From NCBI GenBank assembly GCA_028278645.1, contig JANQDZ010000061.1, positions 1 through 34,603 of the forward strand: a DNA stretch of 34,603 bases, read 5' to 3'. Of the stretch, positions 7,721 through 15,141 are shown in pieces. Source of the DNA: Longimicrobiales bacterium (GTDB lineage Bacteria; Gemmatimonadota; Gemmatimonadetes; Longimicrobiales; Gaopeijiaceae). The notes beneath the pieces are model-generated. The model had not been told where the DNA came from. It ran no database searches and saw nothing but the letters and a program-made list of their open reading frames with translations. A program made the translations under genes and the position numbers. Every line of letters starts with the position of its first letter. The first letter of the stretch is position 1.

Positions 7721-8814
7721 GTGTGTCCGGTCCCCGGCTTCAGAACTCCATTTACGTGAGCCCAGAGCTGCTCCTCGCCAGCCAGGAAATCCACCCGTAG
7801 ATGAAGGACCCTGAGGTCCGGGAGCTCGTCCCGGAACGCATGGAGCTTCACCGCGTCCTTTTCAGTGGTAACCAGGACCCGTCCCTGTCTCCGGTTTGAG
7901 ATCTCCACGACGTCGGCCCATGTGTAGTCGTGGTGGTCAGGGAACGCCAGCAGTTCCCCCTGCCGTCCTGTCGTCTCGGTGAGAATCCGGGAAAAACCGT
8001 CAGGTTCGCCGATACCGCACACCGCCAGGTAGTCTCCCTCTGGGGCCGCAGAAGCGTTCCCCGCCAGGTCCGTCCATCTTTTTGGGGAAAAGCAAACCTT
8101 TACCGGGGGTTCTCGCAGATAGGGGTCCAAAGCCATCTCAATCTCAAGGGCGGAATCGGTCCCCCCCTTCTGCGTAATGACCACGATCCCAGCTCGGGTA
8201 ATGGCCGAAAAATCCTCCCTGTAGGGTCCTCTCGGAAGGCGGACGACCCGCCCAGGGCTGCTCGACGCCACGAGGACGATGTCCAGGTCCCGGGCCAACC
8301 GCCGGTGTTGAAAACCGTCATCGAGAACCACCACCGTGGCGCCCTTCTTGGCGGCTTTCCAAGCTCCGTATGCACGGTCCTCTTGGGCCAACACCAGGCA
8401 GTCTGGATTCCACTGTCGATGCAGCACCATCTCGTCCTGCCCGTATCCCCGGGCCACCAGGGCAGGCCTTTGTCCTTTTGCCCTCAACTCCTGCACCAGC
8501 CAGGCCGAAAAGGGGGTTTTGCCACTTCCGCCCACAGTCAGGTTGCCCACCGAGATCACGGGAATCGGCGCCATCTGAAGGGGGAGGATCCCGCGATCAT
8601 AGAGCCGGTTTCTGAAACTGGCCCCGGCCTTGAACCCGTACTCCAGGGGCAGGGTCATCAGGCGCATCCAGCGGCCCCATCTCCCTCCGCCACCAGCCCA
8701 CCAATCCACGACCCATCGCCGAGCTCTTACCGAGCTGGGTTTCGACCCCCTGGCTTCGATTATGGGAGCCGGGTCCGACTCTCCTGGCCCGCTCGGGTGG
8801 TTACCCGTTGGCAT
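7717..8814 (-). CDS. lpxK: tetraacyldisaccharide 4'-kinase LpxK
   Basis: LpxK phosphorylates the 4' position of tetraacyldisaccharide-1-phosphate to make lipid IVA, on the inner face of the inner membrane. Residues 90-101 form the Walker A loop (GNLTVGGSGKTP), and the family motif DDGFQHRRLARDLDIVLV follows. The N-terminal region (about 33-75, WVVDWWAGGGGRWGRWM) should give membrane contact. The first 30 residues are a Pro-rich extension. The ATG at 8814 is supported by an ideal ribosome site (GGAGGAACTG), which lies inside the last codons of the upstream acyltransferase; the genes overlap by 14 bases. At 365 residues it is slightly longer than average because of the N-terminus. Confidence 0.96.
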   Translation of the reverse strand: MPTGNHPSGPGESDPAPIIEARGSKPSSVRARRWVVDWWAGGGGRWGRWMRLMTLPLEYGFKAGASFRNRLYDRGILPLQMAPIPVISVGNLTVGGSGKTPFSAWLVQELRAKGQRPALVARGYGQDEMVLHRQWNPDCLVLAQEDRAYGAWKAAKKGATVVVLDDGFQHRRLARDLDIVLVASSSPGRVVRLPRGPYREDFSAITRAGIVVITQKGGTDSALEIEMALDPYLREPPVKVCFSPKRWTDLAGNASAAPEGDYLAVCGIGEPDGFSRILTETTGRQGELLAFPDHHDYTWADVVEISNRRQGRVLVTTEKDAVKLHAFRDELPDLRVLHLRVDFLAGEEQLWAHVNGVLKPGTGHT

Positions 8815-9481
8815 TCAGTTCCTCCCGGATCGAGGCTTCAGCAGGGTCCAGCTCCAACGTGAACGCCTTGAGCTTCTCTTGGACCTGCCCAGCAATCGCC
8901 TTCAGGTCGGCCTCCGATGCGTCTCTCGGCACAAAAAAAGGGCTCCCATACCGAATCCGAAGGGCCGAGAACGGTTTCGGAATCATAAACCGGTCCCAGC
9001 TTTTCAGGTGCCAGGCTCGATCGGCTCCGAGACCTATAGGCACAATGGGCGCCCCCGTCAGTTGGGCTGCCACCAGCGCTCCCCACTTGAACTCCTGACG
9101 GGGCCCTTTGGGCCCGTCCGGGGTGAAAGCCAGATCCTTCCCGGCTTTTGCAGCCCGTAGGATCCCCTTAAGGCCCTTCACACCGCCCCGGGTGCTGGAT
9201 CCACGGGCGGTCCCGAATCCGTGCCTATGAATCACCTGAGCGATGTACTCACCGTCCTTGTGTTCACTTACGAGAACCACAATCCCTTCGTTGCGATGGT
9301 AGTGCACGAGGGAGAGGAGCTGACCGTGCCAAAAAACAAAGATGATGGGCTTACCCTGGCGGCGAAACTGTAAATAATTCTCCGTCCCCTCCCTGACACA
9401 TCGAACAAATGGGAAGTACGATCCAACCAGGCCCCAGCCCAGAAGACCGACCCCTTTCGCCCGAACCCCTTCCCAGTTCAC
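8801..9481 (-). CDS. DUF374 lysophospholipid/lipid A acyltransferase family protein
   Basis: The 226-residue protein belongs to the DUF374 branch of the acyltransferases. It shows FVFWHGQLLSLVHYHR (a catalytic His region), LVSEHKDGEYIAQVI, GSSTRGGVKGLKGILRAAKAGKDLAFTPDGPKGP and VPIGLGADRAWHLKSWDRF. Members include LpxJ, the secondary lipid A acyltransferase of Helicobacter and Campylobacter, which replaces LpxL/LpxM. Its place between lpxB and lpxK strongly suggests a late acylation of the lipid A precursor. It starts with GTG in a GTGA overlap with lpxB, with GGAGG eight bases upstream. No LpxL or LpxM homologue is in the window, so this may be the main late acyltransferase, an inference from context. 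Confidence 0.88.
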   Translation of the reverse strand: MNWEGVRAKGVGLLGWGLVGSYFPFVRCVREGTENYLQFRRQGKPIIFVFWHGQLLSLVHYHRNEGIVVLVSEHKDGEYIAQVIHRHGFGTARGSSTRGGVKGLKGILRAAKAGKDLAFTPDGPKGPRQEFKWGALVAAQLTGAPIVPIGLGADRAWHLKSWDRFMIPKPFSALRIRYGSPFFVPRDASEADLKAIAGQVQEKLKAFTLELDPAEASIREELNANG

Positions 9482-10641
9482 GGAGAAGCCTCCGATTGAG
9501 GAGTGGGGATCCCCTCCTCCCCTCGAAGAATCCCGGCCACCAAGTCCGCCACCCTCTCGGCGGCCCCCGGCGTCCCCAGGGCTCCCCTGACCCTCTTTAG
9601 CCCATCGGTCATGGCCTTCCGCTCAGGAGCGTCCGGAGACAGGAGCGGCAGCAGGAGGCCGGACAGGTATTCCGGGGTGGCGTCACCTTGGAGGACTTCA
9701 GGCACAACTCGTTCGCCGGCCACAAGATTGGCCAGGGCGATATGGGGCACCCTCACCAATCTTTTTGCCAGCAGGTAGGTCAGTGGATGAGTACGGTACA
9801 CCGTGACGAAAGGCACCCCAGCGAGAGCCGCTTGAAGGGTGGTTGTCCCTGACTTGACCAGAGCTGCGGTCGCCTGGCGAAGCAGAGCCTCCGCGTCGTC
9901 AACTACGACCACGCCTTCGGCATTCAGCCTCCCCCCGGGGATGGAGGGCGCCCGGGCTACGGCCAGCTGGGCGTCTGGACGGGCGTTCCTTACCCGGTTG
10001 CCGGTCTCCAAAAAGACCCGCCAATGCCTCTCCACTTCCTGGGTTCGGGAGCCTGGGAAAAGCGCCAGCGTCGGTCGATCCGGGTCCAAGCCGAGGTTGG
10101 TTGCCGTTTCGGCTGGATGCTCCCGGATGGCCTCATCATCCAGGAGCGGGTGACCCACGAAGGTTGATCGTCCACCGACGCCCTCAAAAAGGTCCTCCTC
10201 AAAGGGAAGGATCACGGCGATCTCTTCTGCATCTTCCGCTAGTTGGCGGGCTCTTCGGGCTTTCCAAGCCCAGACCTGGGGGGCGACATAATAAAGCACG
10301 GGGATGCCACACTTTTTGGCGTAGCGCGTCATCCTGAGGTTCAACCCTGGATAGTCGATGGGGAGGACTAAATCGATTGTCCCGGTATCCATGAGGTCTT
10401 TGAGGCGCTTCTCGAGCTTGCGGAAAAACGGAAGGTGTTTCAGGACCTCGACGAAACCCATGACCGCGAGTTGGTCCAAGCCCGCCAGGAGCTCCACCCC
10501 TGCAGCCGCCATCCGCTCGCCGCCCGACCCCACGAGGGATATTGAGGGCCAACGCCTCCGGAGAGCCCGGGCTACCTGTGCTCCATGGAGGTCCCCTGAA
10601 GCCTCTCCGGCCAGCATCAGGATGACCGGCCGGCCCGTCAT
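9478..10641 (-). CDS. lpxB: lipid-A-disaccharide synthase LpxB
   Basis: LpxB is a GT19 glycosyltransferase that joins lipid X to UDP-2,3-diacylglucosamine to form the beta-1',6 disaccharide of lipid A. The 387 residues show the family motifs: MLAGEASGDLHGA at the N-terminus, AVMGFVEVLKHLPF, DYPGLNLRM, YYVAPQVWAWKARRARQL, FVGHPLLD and LALFPGSRTQEVERHW. The ATG at 10641 is chosen because it has GGAG six bases upstream and starts directly before the conserved core. A further ATG at 10701 would add a low-complexity Ser-rich leader covering the small membrane ORF. The enzyme that makes lipid X (LpxH, LpxI or LpxG) is not in this cluster. Confidence 0.97.
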   Translation of the reverse strand: MTGRPVILMLAGEASGDLHGAQVARALRRRWPSISLVGSGGERMAAAGVELLAGLDQLAVMGFVEVLKHLPFFRKLEKRLKDLMDTGTIDLVLPIDYPGLNLRMTRYAKKCGIPVLYYVAPQVWAWKARRARQLAEDAEEIAVILPFEEDLFEGVGGRSTFVGHPLLDDEAIREHPAETATNLGLDPDRPTLALFPGSRTQEVERHWRVFLETGNRVRNARPDAQLAVARAPSIPGGRLNAEGVVVVDDAEALLRQATAALVKSGTTTLQAALAGVPFVTVYRTHPLTYLLAKRLVRVPHIALANLVAGERVVPEVLQGDATPEYLSGLLLPLLSPDAPERKAMTDGLKRVRGALGTPGAAERVADLVAGILRGEEGIPTPQSEASP

Positions 10642-10654
10642 TCCGTGCTCCAGG

Positions 10655-10789
10655 TCAGAATCGGTAGCTGAGGTACCACATGATGAGGACGACGAGGACA
10701 AAGAGGAGGGTCAGAGCCTTCGGAGTCCTCCCCTTCTGCGTGTCGATCCATTCCCGCTTGCGTTTACGCCTGATACGAATGAGCGACAT
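10655..10789 (-). CDS. 44-residue single-pass membrane protein, unknown
   Basis: A short reading frame lies between the oxidoreductase and lpxB. It begins MSLIRIRRKRKREWIDTQKG and ends with a hydrophobic helix (about 25-41, ALTLLFVLVVLIMWYLS) and the tail YRF. The strongly basic N-terminus followed by one helix predicts an inner-membrane protein with its N-terminus in the cytoplasm. The ATG overlaps the upstream gene by 26 bases, and AGAGGA lies about ten bases before it. The stop at 10655-10657 is 13 bases before the lpxB ATG, and the coding frame neatly fills what would otherwise be a gap in a tightly packed operon. No family is recognised. An lpx-related role is inferred only from position. 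Confidence 0.65.
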   Translation of the reverse strand: MSLIRIRRKRKREWIDTQKGRTPKALTLLFVLVVLIMWYLSYRF

Positions 10790-11777
10790 GGGATCGGATC
10801 CTCTCCTCGATGGAAAGAGTCACTGCAAGGGCTTCCCGGCCATCCCGACCGGACACGGCCGGGTCGCGAATTCCGAGACACGCATCCCGGAAAGCCTCCA
10901 ACTCACTTCTTAGCGGTTCGACCCTGGCCCCTTCGAGAGGAATCCGGTCGATGATTGCCGACATTCCATTCTCCGGGATGCCTCCGGGGAATTCAGCTTC
11001 TCCTGACAGGAAAGGCAGATCCTCCTTCAGGCGAAGGAACTCCCCTGTGCCATCAGCCAGGTTCAGGCTGAGATACCCGGATCTCTGGAAGATCCGGAGC
11101 TTCCGCATCTTTTCAAGTGATACCCGGCTGGCGGTCAAATTCGCCACAGCCCCGCCTCGAAAGGTCAGCCGGGCGTTGGCGATATCGACGTTAGGCGTGA
11201 GGACAGGCAGCCCCGCAGCGGCGATGTCCTCTATCGCATCTCCAACAAGGCCGCAGACCAAGTCGACGTCATGGATCATCAAGTCGAGTACGACGGCGAC
11301 ATCAGTGCTCCGAGGGACAAAAGGTGCGATCCGATGGGATTCGATGAAGAGAGGGCTCTCCAGGTAACTCTCAGCAGCCAGAATGGCCGGGTTGAACCGC
11401 TCCACGTGGCCGATCTGGACAAGCGCCCCCGATTCTTCTGAAGCGGTGAGGATACGGTCGGCGGCCTCCAAGGAGGGCGCCATGGGCTTCTCGATGAGCA
11501 CGTGGATTCCCCGCTCGAGAGCCGCCACCGCCACGGATTCGTGTTCGGTGGTGGGAACCGCGATGACGACTCCTTCGGCCTCTTCCAGCAGGGCGTCCAG
11601 GTCGGAGTGGGTCTTGATTTCCAGCTCTTTTGAGACTTCCCCAGCCCTTTCGGAGTTGATTTCGAAGGCGCCGACCATCGAGACCGATTCGACGTCTCGC
11701 AGGATCCGTGCGTGATGAAAGCCCAGGCTCCCCGTGCCCACCACACCCAGGCGAATGGTCCCGCCGTCTTGGCTCAT
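10764..11777 (-). CDS. Gfo/Idh/MocA-family oxidoreductase in the lpx operon (GnnA-like candidate)
   Basis: The 337-residue protein has an N-terminal Rossmann fold (RLGVVGTGSLGFHHARIL, GxGxxG), the EKP motif with the active-site Lys (VLIEKPMAPSLEAADRIL), IGHVERFNPAI, and a C-terminal Gfo/Idh domain with LDLMIHDVDLVCGL, where the conserved Asp/His pair lies. These enzymes oxidise sugar hydroxyls with NAD(P). Lying between lpxA and lpxB, it recalls GnnA, which oxidises UDP-GlcNAc at C3 so that GnnB can aminate it, giving amide-linked lipid A. No GnnB-like aminotransferase is in the window, so that role is only a candidate. The start shares one base with the lpxA stop (TGATG), implying coupling. 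Confidence 0.88.
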   Translation of the reverse strand: MSQDGGTIRLGVVGTGSLGFHHARILRDVESVSMVGAFEINSERAGEVSKELEIKTHSDLDALLEEAEGVVIAVPTTEHESVAVAALERGIHVLIEKPMAPSLEAADRILTASEESGALVQIGHVERFNPAILAAESYLESPLFIESHRIAPFVPRSTDVAVVLDLMIHDVDLVCGLVGDAIEDIAAAGLPVLTPNVDIANARLTFRGGAVANLTASRVSLEKMRKLRIFQRSGYLSLNLADGTGEFLRLKEDLPFLSGEAEFPGGIPENGMSAIIDRIPLEGARVEPLRSELEAFRDACLGIRDPAVSGRDGREALAVTLSIEERIRSHVAHSYQA

Positions 11778-12586
11778 CAGGTGGTCACACCCCTTTCGCT
11801 GGTGCGAATGAACGAGATGAACTGTCGAACTTCGGGGAAGTCCTCGGCTTCCGCTTCGGCCTGCTCCAGCCCCTGCGTCAGTGGGAGGCTGCTCTGGAAG
11901 ACCGCCCGGTAAGCCGTTTTTAGCGCTTGGCGGACCTCCTTGGAAAACCCTCTCCGATCCAAACCGATGCTGTTGAGGCCATAGAGTTTCATCGGGCTAC
12001 CGGCGGCCCGGGTATAGGGCGGCACATCCTGGGATGTTCGGGAGGCTCCACCCACGAAGGCATGAGCCCCGATCCTGACGAACTGATGGATCGCCGTGAG
12101 TCCGCCGATGATGGCCCAGTCTTCGATGAAGACGTGACCGGCCATGTTCACCGCATTGGAGATCACGACGTTGTTCCCGATCTGGCAATCGTGGGCAATG
12201 TGAGAGTACGCCATGAGAAGGCAATCGTCCCCCACTACGGTCTGTCGGAGGTCCGCGGTCCCTCGGTTGAGGGTGGCGTACTCCCTGACCACCGTTCGGT
12301 CCCCGACGATGAGGACGGTTTCCTCACCGCGAAACTTCAGGTCCTGAGGATCGGTTCCCAAAACCGCGCCCTGGTGGAGCTTGCACCCGGCCCCAATGGT
12401 TGTATCCCGTTCCACGAGGACGTGAGGCCCGATCTGTGTGCCGTCTCCAATTCGCACACGGGGGCCAATGATGGACCAAGGACCCACCACCACACCCTTT
12501 CCCAGATCAGCTCCCGGATCCACGATCGCCGACGGGTGAATCTCTACCTCGAGTGTCTGCCCGGTTTCCAGGTTCTGATCGCTCAT
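11777..12586 (-). CDS. lpxA: UDP-N-acetylglucosamine acyltransferase LpxA
   Basis: LpxA transfers a 3-hydroxyacyl chain from ACP to the 3-position of UDP-GlcNAc, the first step of lipid A synthesis. The N-terminal two thirds is a left-handed beta helix of hexapeptide repeats (IHPSAIVDPGADLGKGVVVGP onwards). The catalytic His is about residue 132 in MAYSHIAHDCQIGNN, equivalent to His125 of E. coli. QDVPPYTRAAGSP and IGLDRRGFS mark the start of the C-terminal helical domain. The ATG at 12586 overlaps the lpxC-fabZ stop (ATGA) and gives 269 residues; an upstream frame extension to 12664 would add 26 non-conserved residues inside fabZ. Acceptor preference (3-OH or 3-NH2) cannot be read with confidence and matters because of the neighbouring oxidoreductase. 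Confidence 0.97.
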   Translation of the reverse strand: MSDQNLETGQTLEVEIHPSAIVDPGADLGKGVVVGPWSIIGPRVRIGDGTQIGPHVLVERDTTIGAGCKLHQGAVLGTDPQDLKFRGEETVLIVGDRTVVREYATLNRGTADLRQTVVGDDCLLMAYSHIAHDCQIGNNVVISNAVNMAGHVFIEDWAIIGGLTAIHQFVRIGAHAFVGGASRTSQDVPPYTRAAGSPMKLYGLNSIGLDRRGFSKEVRQALKTAYRAVFQSSLPLTQGLEQAEAEAEDFPEVRQFISFIRTSERGVTT

Positions 12587-13869
12587 CGTTCGACGATCCG
12601 GGCCATGAGGTCCGCTTCGGCTACGATTTGGCCGTCCACTATCCCCCGTCCTCTCATTCTGCAAACGTGTCTTCTGAACTGGAGCATTTCCAACTCGAAC
12701 ACCAACTGGTCACCTGGAACGACTGGGCGTCGCCATTTCACGTTGTCCAGGGCCATGAAGTAAACCACGTAGTCCTCGGGCTTTTCCACGGCATCCATGA
12801 GGAGGAGCCCCCCCACCTGGCCCATGGCCTCGATGATCAAAACGCCCGGCATGATAGGGTGGCCGGGGAAATGTCCCTGGAAGAACGGTTCGTTGATGGT
12901 GACGTTCTTGATCCCGACGATGCGTTTCCCCGACTCGACCTCCACGATCCTGTCCACAAGGAGCATGGGAAAGCGGTGGGGCAGGTACTCCATGATTTTC
13001 TCGGCGTCCACAATGGGGGCGCCGGCACCCCTTGCTGCGGCCCTTTTGATGGCCCTGGCTAGGGCGACGTTTCCCTGATGACTTGGTCTCTCCGCCACGA
13101 TGTGAAGGTCTAGGCAGGCCCCCAGGAGGCTCAAGTCACCGACCATGTCCCCGACCTTGTGGCGGAGGAACTCGTCCGGGAACCGGAGGCCCTCGTTCAT
13201 GACCCCGTCTTCGTCCAGAACAACCGTGTTTTCCAACGACGCACCCAGGGCCAGCCCCCGGGCGTGAAGGGCGTCGGCGTCAGCCTTGAAGCCGAAGGTC
13301 CTTGCCGGAGCGATCTCTTGAGCGAAGGAGCTTTCGCCGAAGAAGAAAGTGCCGAACTGCCGTCCGATTCCGGGGTGATCGAATTCGATGGTCGATGAGA
13401 TCCGAAGTCCCTCTCCCGGTGCGGCGACGTAGAACTCTCCGGAGTCCAACTCCAGGGTGATGGGTTCCGGTATCTGAATCACCGGCCGTGGCGTCCCCTG
13501 GTCTTCCGCGCCTGCTTCCTCAAGGGCCTCCAGGTAGGGTTGAAACGACCCGTCGAGGATCGGAGGCTCTGGCCCGGAGAGCTCCAACACGGCGTTATCG
13601 ATCCCCTTTGCGGCTAGAGCTGCCAGGACGTGTTCGATGGTCTGGACCCGGACTTCACCCTCTCCGACGGAGGTCCCGAGGTCGGTGCCAGCCACATGGT
13701 CCAAGTCCACCGGTATCTCCGGCGCCCCTTCCAGGTCCGTCCTTTTGAACCGGATTCCATGATCTTCGGGCGCCGGCTGAAAAACCAGCGTCGCAGGGGT
13801 TCCGGAATGGACTCCTATCCCCTTGCGGGATACCGCCTGTTCTATCGTGTGTTGGTTGCCGTGGCTCAT
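12583..13869 (-). CDS. lpxC/fabZ: bifunctional LpxC (UDP-3-O-acyl-GlcNAc deacetylase) / FabZ (hydroxyacyl-ACP dehydratase)
   Basis: This 428-residue fusion joins the committed step of lipid A synthesis to the dehydratase of fatty acid elongation. Residues 1-278 are LpxC: zinc ligands His80 (TIEHVLAAL), His237 and Asp241 (FLRHKVGDMVGDL), and His264 (PSHQGNVALARA). Residues 285-428 are FabZ: PHRFPMLLVDRI, then GHFPGHPIMPGVLIIEAMGQ with His333 and Glu347 spaced 14 apart as in E. coli FabZ. Both active sites appear intact. The fusion is known from Bacteroidota and related FCB groups. Since LpxC and FabZ compete for hydroxyacyl supply, the fusion would hold the two activities at a fixed ratio. GAGG lies close to the ATG. 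It follows lpxD after 100 bases. Confidence 0.97.
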   Translation of the reverse strand: MSHGNQHTIEQAVSRKGIGVHSGTPATLVFQPAPEDHGIRFKRTDLEGAPEIPVDLDHVAGTDLGTSVGEGEVRVQTIEHVLAALAAKGIDNAVLELSGPEPPILDGSFQPYLEALEEAGAEDQGTPRPVIQIPEPITLELDSGEFYVAAPGEGLRISSTIEFDHPGIGRQFGTFFFGESSFAQEIAPARTFGFKADADALHARGLALGASLENTVVLDEDGVMNEGLRFPDEFLRHKVGDMVGDLSLLGACLDLHIVAERPSHQGNVALARAIKRAAARGAGAPIVDAEKIMEYLPHRFPMLLVDRIVEVESGKRIVGIKNVTINEPFFQGHFPGHPIMPGVLIIEAMGQVGGLLLMDAVEKPEDYVVYFMALDNVKWRRPVVPGDQLVFELEMLQFRRHVCRMRGRGIVDGQIVAEADLMARIVER

Positions 13870-13969
13870 CCGCCTCAGACCTGTGTATTTGACGCTACCC
13901 GGATGGGCTAGAAAATGGGTGTACAGCCTGGGTAATCTAACACAGCCTTGGGTTTTCTGGGACCTGGGC

Positions 13970-15043
13970 TTAACCTTCTCCCGAACCCTCCAAAGCGGCG
14001 AGCCTTTTTTCCAGTTCCCTGATCTTCTGAGCCGTCTCCGGGAGCTTGAACATCAGCCCCTGAGCACGGAGCGTCTCCCGGTGCTCCCGGGCCGGCGAAC
14101 CGGAGACAGTCATGCCGGAGGGGACGTCTCTAAGCACGGCAGATTTTGCTGCGACCCGAACGCCATCCCCGATCTGCAAGTGCCCCGTGAAGCCGGCCTG
14201 GCCACCCGTCATCACGCCGTTCCCGATCTCGGTAGAGCCGGACACACCTGTAAATGCGGCCATGAGAACTCCCCTCCCCACCTGAACGTTGTGGGCGATC
14301 TGCACCAGGTTGTCGAGCTTGGAATAACGGCCCACGGTAGTTTGGCCGATCGAGCCACGATCGATACAGGTGTTCGCGCCCACCTCCACATCGTCTTCCA
14401 GAACACACCCACCCACCTGCGGAACTTTCGCGACGCCTTCGCCATCAGGTACGTAGCCAAATCCGTCAGCTCCCACTCGGGCCCCGGCGTGGAGAATCAC
14501 TCGTGCCCCGAGCTTGGTCCCCGGATATAGAACTACATGTGGGTGGATTACCGAGTCCTCCCCCACCCTGGATCCGGCGCCCAAAACGGCATGACTCCCA
14601 ACCCTTGCTCGGTCCCCGAGGATGACCCCCCCTTCCAAAACCGCATAAGGCCCTATGGAAACCCCTTTCCCAAGATCCACGCCTTTCCCTAAGACGGCCG
14701 TTGGATGTATCCCGGGCTCGTGAGGCGGGGAGGGATAGAAATGAGAAAGGAGCTTCGGTAGGGCCCCGTGGGCGTCCTTGACCACGATTCGGCAGGGGTG
14801 TCCGTCGGCTGCCTCGGCCAGTTCTTCACCCACCAACAGTGCTTCGGCCTCAGTGTGACCGAGGTCCCTCAGGTACCTGCGCTGAGCCAAAAAGCCCAAC
14901 TCTTCGCCTTGGGCTTGGCTTAGGGGAGCGATCCCTCCCACGAGGACATCTGGGTTTCCTTCCACCCGTCCCCCGATCATCTCCGCCACCTGGGTGGCGG
15001 TAAGGAGGATAGCGTTTTCGGGACTTTCCTGGGTACCTCTCAT
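13970..15043 (-). CDS. lpxD: UDP-3-O-acylglucosamine N-acyltransferase LpxD
   Basis: LpxD adds the second hydroxyacyl chain, to the 2-amino group of UDP-3-O-acylglucosamine. The 357 residues have an N-terminal substrate-binding domain (TATQVAEMIGGRVEGNPDVLVGGIAPLSQAQGEELGFLA), a long left-handed beta helix of hexapeptide repeats (about 110-310), the catalytic His in LVQIAHNVQVG, and a C-terminal helix (LPETAQKIRELEKRLAALE) of the kind that forms a coiled coil in the trimer. The ATG has GGAGG five bases upstream. A strong terminator ends only 30 bases before the start codon, so expression must rely on readthrough or on a promoter inside the upstream ompH-like gene. Confidence 0.97.
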   Translation of the reverse strand: MRGTQESPENAILLTATQVAEMIGGRVEGNPDVLVGGIAPLSQAQGEELGFLAQRRYLRDLGHTEAEALLVGEELAEAADGHPCRIVVKDAHGALPKLLSHFYPSPPHEPGIHPTAVLGKGVDLGKGVSIGPYAVLEGGVILGDRARVGSHAVLGAGSRVGEDSVIHPHVVLYPGTKLGARVILHAGARVGADGFGYVPDGEGVAKVPQVGGCVLEDDVEVGANTCIDRGSIGQTTVGRYSKLDNLVQIAHNVQVGRGVLMAAFTGVSGSTEIGNGVMTGGQAGFTGHLQIGDGVRVAAKSAVLRDVPSGMTVSGSPAREHRETLRAQGLMFKLPETAQKIRELEKRLAALEGSGEG

Positions 15044-15072
15044 GAACCCTCCAACAGGGTAAAAACAACAAG

Positions 15073-15113
15073 AAAAAACCCACAGACCTCCCGAGGGAAG
15101 AAGGTCTGTGGGT
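15073..15113 (-). terminator. intrinsic terminator between ompH/skp and lpxD
   Basis: On the minus strand ACCCACAGACCT (15102-15113 read in reverse complement as the 5' arm) pairs perfectly over 12 bases with AGGTCTGTGGGT (15078-15089), with a 12-base loop, and is followed at once by a run of six T (15073-15078) and more T-rich sequence. It lies 28 bases after the ompH-like stop codon and 30 bases before the lpxD start. It is one of the two clearest intrinsic terminators in the window. Confidence 0.9.
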
Positions 15114-15141
15114 CCAAACCTATGGGCGCTTGCAGGGGCGT

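Noticed and set aside
10642-10701. N-terminal extension of lpxB to the ATG at 10701
   Set aside because: The added residues are a Ser-rich, non-conserved stretch lying over the small membrane ORF; the ATG at 10641 has a good ribosome site and opens the conserved core.
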